Of a stretch of 64,000 nucleotides of DNA, positions 10,900 to 21,800 are shown piece by piece. Every line of letters begins with the position of its first letter. Positions within the stretch are counted from its first letter, which is position 1. A program made the position numbers and the translations under genes. Under the pieces are notes generated by a model. It ran no database searches and had not been told where the DNA came from. It saw only the letters and a program-made list of their open reading frames with translations. This DNA comes from Cochliopodium minus (lineage: Eukaryota > Discosea > Himatismenida > Cochliopodiidae), in the NCBI GenBank assembly GCA_024220525.1, contig JAMYWO010000064.1, positions 107,804-171,803 on the forward strand, read 5' to 3'.

Positions 10900-13341
10900 T
10901 CACAAACAATACTTTATAATCTGGTAAATGATAGGTTTTGGGACTTTTATCTGGGATTTGTTTTGGAAAACCTTCAAAGCAAACAAAAAACTGTTGACTC
11001 TTTCGATAAAAAAGGGAGGGAACAGTTTGTGGTTTGCTGGGACCCATTCCACTTGTCTCTGACCTCCACCCAACAAGGTAATGGACGGGTCTATCAAAGT
11101 CATGGTGGGATTGGGAAGTGAATCTTTTCCTTCATATCCAAGTTGCCCATTTCTGAAAAAACAAAAAAATAATTAATGAGAAGACAAAAATAATAAGAAA
11201 AAAAATAATAAAAATAAACAATAAAATAACAAAATAAAAATAATAAAAAAATAAAAAAATTACGAATTTTCTCCAAATGAAATAAGTTCCCCATTTTTTT
11301 TGAGAATCATCCTGATACACAAAAAAAAAAATACTTTTAAAATTGAACAAAAAATAAACAAGTTCATACGTATTGTTGGCACCACACAAAATGTCTTTCA
11401 CATCAGGCTCGTTCATTAATAGGGTTGGATTAGAAGTGAACTCACCTTCAATACTTAATCCCAACTGTCCACGGTTGTTGTCTTTTGATGAAATAAGTAT
11501 TTAAAGTTGAATTTTTGATAGAATAAATTTTTACCTCTGAATAATTTAAAATGATTAAATGTAAGTCAATTTTTACATTATAAAAATAACAATTTTAAAG
11601 AAAAATAAATAAAAACTAATTCAATCGAAAAATTGAAAATTCATAACAAATTGATCGAAAAATTAAAAAATCTTAAAAAAAATGAACCCAAAGACAATAA
11701 TGTCTCCATTACTTTTGTAAAGAATCTTTAAACAAAAAAAAAAAAAAATTAAAATTCAGAAAGATAATAAAAGAAAAAAAAATTGCAGTGTGGTGGGTTC
11801 CACAGAAGACGGAAACAATCTTTTCGCCTTTTGGAAAGACAGTCGTAGGTTTTTCGATATTCTTTCTTCCAGTGTCTTTACCGCATTGCCCATAGTTGTT
11901 TTGACCTATTAAAAAAAAAATCATAAAATAAAAAGAATAGATTAAATTTATTTAAAAAAAAAATAATTTAACAAAAAAAAAAAATGAACCTATTGCCAAA
12001 AGTTCTCCATCCTCTTTAAGTATCATTCTTACCAAATTTTTTTTTTAATTTGAAAATTCTTTTTTTTAACAAAAAAAAACAACATACGTGTGATTAAACC
12101 CACAAGCAATTTTTTTGATGGATTTATCGTTCAGCAACAAGTGAGGTTTTTTTTGAAGGTTGATAGAGGAATCTAATCCAATTTGGGAATATCTATAAAT
12201 AAAAAAATTAAAAATAATTAAAAATAATTGAAAATAATTGAAAATGATTGAAAATAATTGAAAATAATTGAAAATAATTGAAAATAATTGAAAATAATTG
12301 AAAATAATTAAATAAAATACCCATTTGCACCCCAAACGAACAAATCTCCATTTTCTTTATAAAGGAGTATGTGTGCATATCCACTAAAGAATATTTAAAA
12401 AAAAAAATGAAAAAAATTTTTTAAAAAAAAATAAACATTACTGATAAACATTTTTTATGGTGAGATCGTTCATAATCACCAAAGGTTTGTTCACAAAATT
12501 ATTTCCATTATCAACACCTTTGAATGAGAATAAAAGATTTATTAAATAAATAAACAAAAAAATAATAAAAAGACCTAATTGCCCATAACTGCACTCCCAG
12601 TAATCAATTTAAAAAAAAAAAAAAATTTTTTTACTAATTAGATCCAAAACCTTTTTTAATTTTCACAATTAAAAAAATAAAAATAAAAATAAAATGAATT
12701 ACACTCCAAGTCACCATTATTTTTGTAAATGATGGTGAATTGTTCTCCTGTTCTTATAAACTTGATTTGTTTATCGTTTCTTTGAGAAATCAAAGTAATA
12801 TACAAGAAAAAAATATTTTTTTTTGATTTTACCTTATCAAAGAGAGAAATGCAACAGAGCTTTGATTTCCATTTCCTAATTCACCTAATAAGAGAGTTTT
12901 TATTGTATAAAATAAAAAAAAAAAATTTATTACCACATGAATTTAGTCCCATCCCAAAGAGATCTCCATTATTGACATAAATGAATGCATGTTCATATCC
13001 TATGCTCACAATTCTATTAAAAATCATTATTATCGATGTATGAAATTATAATCTTCCTTGCCTTATCTCTGGATTTTTGATCAACATTGTGGGTTTCCTT
13101 TGTGACATCACTTGCATCCCCAAACCCAATTGGAATGAAGTGTTATCACCAAAACACATCAGCTGAATATATTTTTAACAAAGATTATAATGAACCTATG
13201 ATTCATGTATTCAATATCACCTTTGATTCTTCTATATAAATTATAAATATTTGAAATAAATTTTTTTTTATGTGGTTATTCTTGAATTTGAATACCAGAT
13301 AAATAGAAACAAGAATTTGTTGGTAACTTGACATCTTCCAT
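10900..13341 (-). CDS. RCC1-repeat (beta-propeller) protein
   Basis: Multi-exon gene starting at ATG 13341 (MEDVKLPTNS) and ending at TGA 10900-10902. Exons each encode about one RCC1 blade: motifs include CFGDNTSFQLGLGM, GLN-CGELGNGNQSS, SYGQLG, GQNNYGQCGKDTGR and CGTHHTAI. At least six blades can be seen, so a complete seven-bladed propeller is likely. RCC1-like propellers bind chromatin or act as GEFs or scaffolds; which applies cannot be told. The C-terminus has KVPKPIIYQIIKYCL, a short hydrophobic ending. One intron (13061-13014) appears to use a GC donor. The junction near 12600-12720 could not be resolved. One intron carries a 10-base tandem repeat. Confidence 0.8.
12205..12310. repeat. 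10-base tandem repeat (AATTGAAAAT) in an intron
   Basis: About ten copies of a 10-base unit, with one or two base variants at the ends, lying within an intron of the RCC1-repeat gene. It contributes no coding sequence. Confidence 0.85.
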
Positions 13342-13433
13342 ATTAGAAATTAAGAGTATCAATATTTTTTATATTCATCAATTTATCAATAATGAAATTG
13401 ATATAATTACAATATATATAATCTTTCTTTTAA

Positions 13434-13830
13434 TCATTTGTTTTGCTTTTTGGAATTTTCATTTTGTTTGATGCAATCATGAACCTCATCCAAAAGATTC
13501 TGATCTATATTATTACGATAAAGATAGCAATAAGTTAGGGTTTTATTGTGATTCTGGAGGCAATTCAACAATTCTTGAGCTCCTTGATTTCCTATATTGT
13601 TTCCCCATAATGATAGAAAAGTTATTTTGGTGTCTTTTTTCAAATATTCAGCTATGATTTTGAATTGATCGTAACCTATCTCATTATTTTGGAACCATAA
13701 GGTATTGAGAGTATCACTTTGTTTTGAATATTCTATAATTTCATTAATTTGCTCGGAATCAAGCTTTTGATCCCATATTCTTTGAATGAAATTAATATTA
13801 AAAAACTGTTTATTTTTAGAAATTTGGAGA
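13434..13830 (-). CDS. Leucine-rich-repeat protein fragment (ribonuclease-inhibitor type)
   Basis: A continuous frame reads from about 13800 down to TAA 13434 and holds at least three LRR units of the ribonuclease-inhibitor type: LNTLWFQNNEIGYDQ, ITFLSLWGNNIGNQGAQELL and LTYCYLYRNNIDQNLLDEV. These repeats normally form protein-binding horseshoes. No convincing start or upstream exon was found: an ATG-bearing stretch at about 13885 (MSKFNWITKGG) does not splice in frame to the LRR exon. It may therefore be a 5'-truncated gene or a small LRR protein with an unrecognised first exon. Confidence 0.6.
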
Positions 13831-14142
13831 CCTCAATTGAGTATCAAAGACACACAAAAATCCTCCTTTGGTGATCCAATTAAATTTGCTCATTCAAGTT
13901 TTTTTTTTTTGAATTTATCAATCCAAACAAAATGTTGTGAAGTAAAAATGATTGTTCATTGGATCAACATAAACAATTGATAATATGATTATTTGGATCT
14001 CATTGATCAATTATGTAGTATCTTATCTTGAGATTTAAGAATTTATCCAATTTATATGTCGAAGATAAATTCTCACAAAAAAATTTTCAATTCATTACAA
14101 ATTTTGGAAATCTAAATTGTCTTTAATGGATATGTTTTAATT

Positions 14143-15166
14143 TTAATCATCATTAACAACAATTTTGTATTTCTCCAATAATCCATCAACTTCGTTTGTA
14201 GTTAAAATTTTAAATTTGATTTTTCCATTTTCACCTTTTGTAAGGGTTGCGAATTCAACTGAAAAAAAAATTGAGTAAATATTGTTTTAAAATTGAAAAG
14301 GTTATTACTTTTTTCAGAGTTTAGAGAAGTGCTATCCATGGTCTTGTTCAACACTTTGACTGCAAGAGCTAATGCCTCCTCCAAGGTTGGATCTTCTTTA
14401 TATTCGGTTTTGAGGATGGATCTAGCTGCTTGATTGTTGGATCCGATAGCAATAGCAGACCAACCACCATAATTACCAGAAGGATCACTAATAATTTGAA
14501 AATAAATTAATATAAAAGGCAAATAAACACTTTATTATTTTACCTTTTATACAATTGAAATCCATAATGTTCATCCCATCCTGCATAGAGGATTGATACT
14601 CCAAATGGACGAAGACCTCCATATTGTGTGACAGATTGTTTAGTATCACACAACCCTCTTACGAGTTGTTCTACTGGAATATTCTCTCCATATGTATATA
14701 AATATCTTTGGGAGGTCAATCTTGCATTGTTGATCAAAATATTAGCATCAGATGTGATACCAGCTACAACACAACAAACATGTTCGTCAATTTGATACAT
14801 TTTTTCACTTTCTTCATTCATATCGAGTAATTTGGATGTGACAGGCTTTTCTGCACAAAATACAATACCTTCTTTGGAAAGAATTCCAATTGCTGCTCCA
14901 GCATGGGTAATTGCTTCCATAGCATATTCTACTTGATAAAGTCTCCCTATTTATTTTCCAATTAAATATTTTTAGTATACAACAATTAAATTTTTTGTGC
15001 TAATAAGAATTAATTTATTTCTTATTATGTAATTATTGTTAATATTTTTATATCATCTACCTTCTGGAGAGAAAATAGTGGTTCTTGAATCATATCTTCT
15101 TGCCTATTGTAAATTATCAAATATTATTTCTCAATTATTCATTCATTCTCAATTGTAACTTACCAT
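14143..15166 (-). CDS. PSMA4: 20S proteasome alpha subunit (alpha3 / PSMA4 type)
   Basis: Exons 15166-15164, 15103-15061, 14946-14544, 14487-14309 and 14258-14143 give 247 residues. The N-terminus [20 protein letters not shown] is the proteasome alpha signature that forms the gate over the 20S core; downstream [31 protein letters not shown] and [13 protein letters not shown] are typical of the alpha-4 gene product. Alpha subunits are structural and gating, with no catalytic Thr. Exon 1 consists of exactly the ATG start codon, spliced directly to Ala-2. It is divergent from the VASt gene, with 215 bases between start codons. Identification is secure; the PSMA4 subtype is assigned from overall resemblance. 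Confidence 0.93.
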
Positions 15167-15381
15167 TCTCTTTTAAATTTTTTTTTTATTTTAGAATAAA
15201 TAAAAGACAAACAAAATTTTTCTTTTTGAATTCAAGATTTTTTTATTTGTTGTCCAATTAGAGATATAGACACTGTAAAAATTGAATACAATTCATTAAA
15301 AAAAAAGTCATTTGAACTATTTTATTCCCAATTCCAATCTCAAATCCCAATTTAAACTAAATTTGAGCAAAATAAAAAAAA

Positions 15382-16645
15382 ATGGTGAAAAATTATGAAG
15401 TTGTTTATGAATTGGATGGTATAGATCTGGAAGATTTTTACAAAATATTCTTTCTTGATGAAGATTTTTTGATAAAATTCCATGAAATAAGAGGTGATAT
15501 AGGTAAATAATATTTCGGTTGATAATGAAAATAAGAATCACAATAATATATTTTCAAAATCTTATTTAATAGATATAAGAGTATCAAAACTTGAAGAAAT
15601 GAATGCAAATGAATCGAGCAGAACAATCAGTTTTTCAACACCAATATCAAATAATAAATATATTCAAAATCTGGTGGGATCAATAGATACAAAAGCGGTA
15701 GAAACACAAGTATGTATAAAGAAAAAAGATAAAATAATGATAGAAGGAACAACAAAATTGGAGGGAAGTGCAATAGTATCAGCATTGAATGTGGTTTCGA
15801 AATATACAGTGACAAATAACAACAATAAATGCAAAGTAGAAATCAATATAGTGAATGATTATCAAGGGACAGGATATTACAAATTTATGAGGGGTGTGCT
15901 TGAAGGATTCGCATTTGATGAATCGAAGAAAGCATTTGATAGTTGGATACAACTGGCCACGAAGCATGTCACAATATATGTCGAAAACAAAAAAAAGAAT
16001 ATCTCATCCACTAAAATTGAAACAAAGGAATCAATGTCTAACTCCAATCTCACCATAGATAATCAAAATTCAATCTCCAATCTCACCATAGATAATAACA
16101 GTTTTCTATCCAGCAATGGTTATCATCACTATGAAGATTCCTCAGATTTCGACGAGACGAGCGAGATAGACGAAGATGATTTCCGCGACACTTCAACCTT
16201 CTTTGATATCAACGATGATCAATGCTCACCTATTTTGGTGGAGGCGTTTTTCGACATAGTCGACAAAGACTTGACTCAGATCGATTCTCAGCTTTCCTTC
16301 CGAGACCAACGCATCAACTCTCTCCAAAAGAAGATCCATACCAAACTCACTAGCAATAAGAAAGCATCTACTATGCCTGAGTTTGTTGTTCGTTTTGGAC
16401 ATATTTCCAATCAATACAAACAAGAGACCATCACTTTCACCCATTCTCTTCAGTCTTGTTTGAATGAGATCGATCGTGTCAAACAGAACATCAAATCCAT
16501 TCAGTCTTCCATTTCCACTGTTTTGCAGAAGCGCAACTTCTATCTCAAGATTTTCTTTTCCATCTTTCCCTTTACTTTTTCTTTTGTCTTTTTAATTTTG
16601 TATTATCTCTTCAAAATGAGGAAGAGTAAAATCCTATTTAAATAA
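15382..16645 (+). CDS. Tail-anchored VASt-domain protein
   Basis: Two exons (15382-15502, 15573-16645) give 397 residues. Residues about 1-180 resemble a VASt (START-like) domain: YEVVYELDGIDLEDFYKIFF, then an Ile/Thr-rich beta sheet and a final amphipathic helix (GVLEGFAFDESKKAF). A low-complexity Ser/Asn/Asp linker and a helical segment follow, and the protein ends in one membrane segment (about 365-388, FFSIFPFTFSFVFLIL) with a short basic tail, as in tail-anchored ER proteins. VASt domains of the GRAMD1/Lam family move sterols at membrane contact sites; sterol binding here is inference. No GRAM domain is present, unlike GRAMD1/Lam proteins. Confidence 0.7.
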
Positions 16646-16855
16646 ATACTTTTTTTTTTTGATTGTATTGTTGATCTCTTTATCATCAAAAAAAAAGAAT
16701 TCATTTTTTTTTAAATGAAGACAATCAAAAAGAAAGTCTCCTAATCATCAAAAAGAATTCAAGAATCATTCAAAAAAAAAAAAAAAAAAAAATTGGAATT
16801 GTTGAACAATACTTGATCCATTTATTCATTTCAACAGGATCTTTAAGATAGAAAA

Positions 16856-18686
16856 ATGAAAGATGTTCAACAAGAAATTAAGATAAAGGAAGAGAAAATC
16901 TTCTCCAGTTTGAAATACGAGACTGTCATTGATAACACAGAAGATTTTTTTACATTGATATCTGAGGTAACTATATCTAATATTAGGAACAACACCATTG
17001 CAAATTATAATATCTGAATATAAAAGAATTCAAATGTCCAATTCATTATTATATTATATGGATCAAAAATTATTATTTTTTATTTTTGGAAAGCATTTCA
17101 ATAAGGTTGATAAATCTGGTGAAGAAGATACCACCAGAAAAAAAATGCATCTATACAATAAAAATATAAAGATAAAGGAGACGTTGATGGATCATCCAGA
17201 ATTCATAATAGCGAATGATTCAAAGATGAGGAGCCCCTTACATTATGCTGTGGAATTGTTTGGAGAAGGTACCAATCTGACCACTATAGAAATATTGAAT
17301 TTTGAGAATCTATTGAATATACCCGCGATAAACCATGAAGGAAAGAATGCACTGCATAGTTCATTCAAAAAGGTTCAATGTTTGGAAATATTGAATTGCA
17401 TCATAAACACAGCGAAATCGATCAAAAAGAAGAAGATAGAGGTGGAGTTTGATCTATGCTTCCAATCCTCCTTGGGCAAAAACGCATTCCATTACTTTGC
17501 TGAAGATCTGAAGCCATTCACATGGTACAGACACGATCCGAAGCATACAATGTTGATCTACAATTTCTTGGTGGAGAAGGGAGGTACAGTGGGACAAAAA
17601 TTAAAAGCTTTAAGAATGGTGGACAAGAACGGAAATTCTCCGATACATTCTCTTTTATCCAACAAAGATTTTTGTAAGATTTGTCCAACTGAGATCGTAA
17701 AGGAGTTCACGTCCAACATGCATAAGGATGGGATACTTTTGAATTACATGGGTTATTCTGCTCTCCATTGTTTTGTGGCTAACCATTCTCCTAATGACAA
17801 CCATAATTGGAACTTCAGCTTTTTGGAGCCTCTTATTTCGAGCGATGTTTTAAAGCTTCAATGTTCGAATGGAAACACCATTGTGAGACTAATTTTATTT
17901 TGTTTTTTATTATTTTATTTTTTGTCTTTTTCAATCAAGGTCCACTTAGCAACGGAGAAGGGTTTCATATCGTTGATCAAATACTTGATGGACAACGGAT
18001 CTATTAAACCAGAAGAGTGGTTGGACACTCTTGAAATTCAGAATTATAAGGGTCAGTGCGCCATCCATCTCGCCTCTTCTCTTCAAAACGAAATTCTTAT
18101 CAAGTACTGTTCTTCCGACACTTCAATACGTATCAGAGATCACAAAGGGGAGTTGCCCTTACATTATTTCTTCAAAAAAAAACCTAGCGACAACATTTTT
18201 GATGTGAGGGGTTGTGTCGGCATGCTCATTGGAGATAAAAACTGGAGATTGATGGAGAAAATCAATTTTGATATCGGAAGTTCTCCTTTACACCATCTTT
18301 TTGAAGATATCAGCCCTGATGATAATGTTCCTTACTATTTGGAGGATCTTTTGACTGAAGATAATTTGTCTATTTTTGATTTCAAAGGTGTTTCTCCTGT
18401 TCACATTTGTAAGAATTTAAAGTTGTTCAAGTTAATCAGCAAAATTTTGGCTGACCCTCTTTTGGATTGCTCTGGAAAATCTTATCTTGATTACTACGAG
18501 GTTTGGGAGAAGGAGGGCAAAGCAAAGGTTGTCCCTCAGAAACTTAGGAAATATTATTTCAATAATTTGAAGAAGGGGAATGAGGTTTTTGATGATTTCA
18601 TCTTGAAAAACATCAAAAATGTTGGTAAGACTGAAGAAGTTCAAGATGTTGATTCTGAGGATGATCTTTCCTCTTCGGAAAATTGA
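16856..18686 (+). CDS. Ankyrin-repeat protein
   Basis: Exons 16856-16966, 17106-17882 and 17940-18686 fit a protein of 544 residues. Ankyrin-type units recur: SPLHYAVELFGEG, GKNALHSSFKKVQ, GNSPIHSLLSNK, GYSALHCFVANH, HLATEKGFISLIKYL, GQCAIHLASSL, GELPLHYFFKK and VSPVHICKNL. The spacing is irregular, so many repeats are degenerate. The C-terminus is acidic (DSEDDLSSSEN). The intron at 17883-17939 is 57 bases, in frame and free of stops, so a retained form would stay open; it interrupts an otherwise perfect GNT-(A/I)-HLA ankyrin motif, which supports splicing. It is a protein-interaction scaffold of unknown partner. Confidence 0.8.
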
Positions 18687-18842
18687 TTTTTTTATTGTGT
18701 AAATATTTATTAAAAAAAAAAAAAAAAAAAATTTAGCAAGCTTTTTAAAGGAACCTTTCTCATTTCCATATTCATCCATATATATTTGAACAATTTCTAT
18801 TTGCAGGATAATCAAATTAAATAAAATAAATAAAAAAAAAAA

Positions 18843-21800
18843 ATGGAGGATAAAAATGAGAAAAAAGCAGAGAAGAAAGAGAGGAGATCTTCAAGATTGA
18901 TCTCTTTTTTTACCAAGAATCTCAAAAAAGAAGATCCCAAAACGAGAAGGAAATCTACCTCGGTCCAGAAAGAGGAAGATGATCCAAATTCTCTCGAATC
19001 TAGTGGTTCTCTTTCATATAGGAGCACTAATTCCCCCTCCGAGGATAGGAGGAGTTATATATTGAAGAATATGACCTCTGCTGAAAATCTTTTGGATTCG
19101 AGAGAGAACAAGTTTGATTTTTTTTTTTATTATTTTATTTAAGAAATTTGACTTTCTTTTTCACATCTCATTATTTCAATCTATAATTGCAGCAAAAATT
19201 CGAGGCAGAATTTGAGTTCATCAATGCACGTAAAAATATAAAATTTATTTTATTTTGTTGACAATATATATAATGTCCTCAATCACTTATACAAATATTT
19301 GATTCTTTTTATTCTTGATGATTCTTTGATTGAAAAATTATCACACCTTTTAATTTCTTTTTTCGATCAGATAATGACCAAATATGAGATCAATTTCAAA
19401 GACTATTTAAATACAGAAAATTTAGACCCAATATTCGCATATCTATCTAATTATTCCATCACCTTGGATTCCATTCCTAATCTCTCAGAATATCTGGAGA
19501 ATATCCTTAAATTGACAGAGAGTGAGAAAAATAATATGGATTCCAACAATCTGGTGATTATAGGTTCCAATGATATCTTCAATAAGCCATGGCATATTTT
19601 GGAATCAAAGAAAATAAAGGATGATAAGGATATAGAGAATGCAAATGAGATTGATGAGAAATATCCCTTGGGGATTGTTAATAAAGGGAAACATTTAGAG
19701 AATATTGGGAAGATATCTGAATTCAACGATATAGAACAGCTCAAAGTCTTCACAGATATGCAATCCAAGTTTTTGTTCAGAAATACCATCTCTGAAGATC
19801 AAAAGAAGAATGAGATAATGAGAATACCTAATTTGAGAGAATCATTTTATACAGAACATTCATCGTAAAAAAAATATATATAATATGAAAATTATTATTT
19901 ATTTTTAAATACAAATTCTAAATTCAAAACATTTTCTTGATTCAATATCATTTTAAATAAGTGATCTTCAACCTTTCTCTTTCAATTTGAATTCAATAAA
20001 TTTCGGAGTATCCGCTAACAATGAGCCGATCAATCTCACTCTCTTCGTGTACGACCGTAACATGAAGCAGAAGCTGTGCGAAGAGTTCCACATTCGTTGT
20101 AATGCAAATGGTGCTATCGAAAAACACAAAAGCATCACTACATTTATTAACAAAAGGACACATGACGCTTGGATAATTATCATTGGAACGAAAATATTTA
20201 GGCCAAGCAATGACTATTCTATTTATACACAAACACTTGAAAGCAATAAAGAAAAAGAGAAATATGAAATGTACACTCAAAGAATCCTTGCTTCAGATTT
20301 GGTTCAGTGGGAGTTTTTCTTTTGGTCTGCTAAAAAACTTTTCATCAAGGAAGATCCTGTTGAAGGCGATGTTGATATCAAATTGTACTCCAACTTTCCT
20401 CAAAATTTGGATGAGTCAATTCAAAAATTGGAAAGCCAAAAGGATGTAAAACCCTTTTATTGAATTTTTCTTTTTTTATTGAATTTTTCCTTTCTTTATT
20501 TAGATTAAATTGTTAAAATTTAATCTATTACTCAAAATCGAAACAAACATCTACAAATCAAACCAAAGATTTATCAACGAAAACAAAATAGTAGATTCTT
20601 TTCACACACTCACAAAAATGCACCATTCTCTCAAAAACAGACTTCACATTTCCATTGTTTCTCTCAAAGGAATCAAAACGCCCTATAAAGTTTCCATAGC
20701 TTTCAGCATTATTGAATCTGAAGAAAAAAATGAGCCGATAGAGATGACTGGAAAACAACTTGTTGCCCCTGACATAAACACTAAAGAAAATTTTTTAGAA
20801 CCCGTCAAAGAAACTATGAACAAAGAGTTTTTCAGTCCTATTTTCACTATTGAACAAGCTTTTTCGGAAATTTCTTTGGATGTTCCTGTAAATACCAACT
20901 CCAAATACCTCCTCAAACTTGTTTTCTATTCCATCAACAAGATGGGAACTAGACAACCCGAGAAGATCATGACGATACCTCTTGTAAATAAAAAGGGAAC
21001 CATTATAGACAACGGGAGACACGTTCTCAACGATGATTTGTCTTCAAAGAACGCTCGTAAGCTCAAGAAGAAAGAAAAAGAACCTTTCGAGTTTGTTTAT
21101 GATCTCTATTTTTCTTCTTCATTCATGATTCAAAACGATCTTTTGATGTCTTTCTTGAGTGCAGTTAGGACATTGCGTATGTTGAATCCCATTGAAAATT
21201 TGACTAATAACAACTGGTTTATTGTGGCAATCACTAGTGTAAAAAAAAAATCATTTTTTAAAGATTCATTCAATTTAATCTCACAATTTACTTTCAACTT
21301 TTTAGATCAATAGAATGCACAACTCTGTTATCTCTCTCCACTTTCCTACCATGTTCGATCTTCTCATGAAACACACCTTTGAAATCACAGACAAATACCA
21401 AGTAGGCTTCATTTTGTTGATAGAATTACTCAAAAGGTTATTTTATTTTTTATAAAAAAGGTAATAAAAATTATTAATAATTTTTTTTTTTAATAAGATC
21501 TTCAACTGTTTTTGATTGTGAAAAATCTCAACATCCTGTTCTAAAATCATTTATCTATAACTGGTATCCATCCAAAAATACGCACGAGATAATCTTGGAA
21601 AATTTCAACAACTTGCTCATCAGGGAAAACAAATGTTTCGAAGGATTCAACATGTACTGGGTTTTCTTCGACTTGATCTACAAATCTGTTTGCAATGAGA
21701 AATACAATGTGATTGGCTCGGAGAGATCCATAGAATCTTCTTTTAAAAAAAAGTTTTTGGGGTTTTCTTATCATGTTCTGAAACATTGTGATTCAACCTC

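Noticed and set aside
13860-13985. Possible first exon of the LRR gene (MSKFNWITKGG)
   Set aside because: Its only good donor (near 13835) leaves the wrong phase for the LRR exon.
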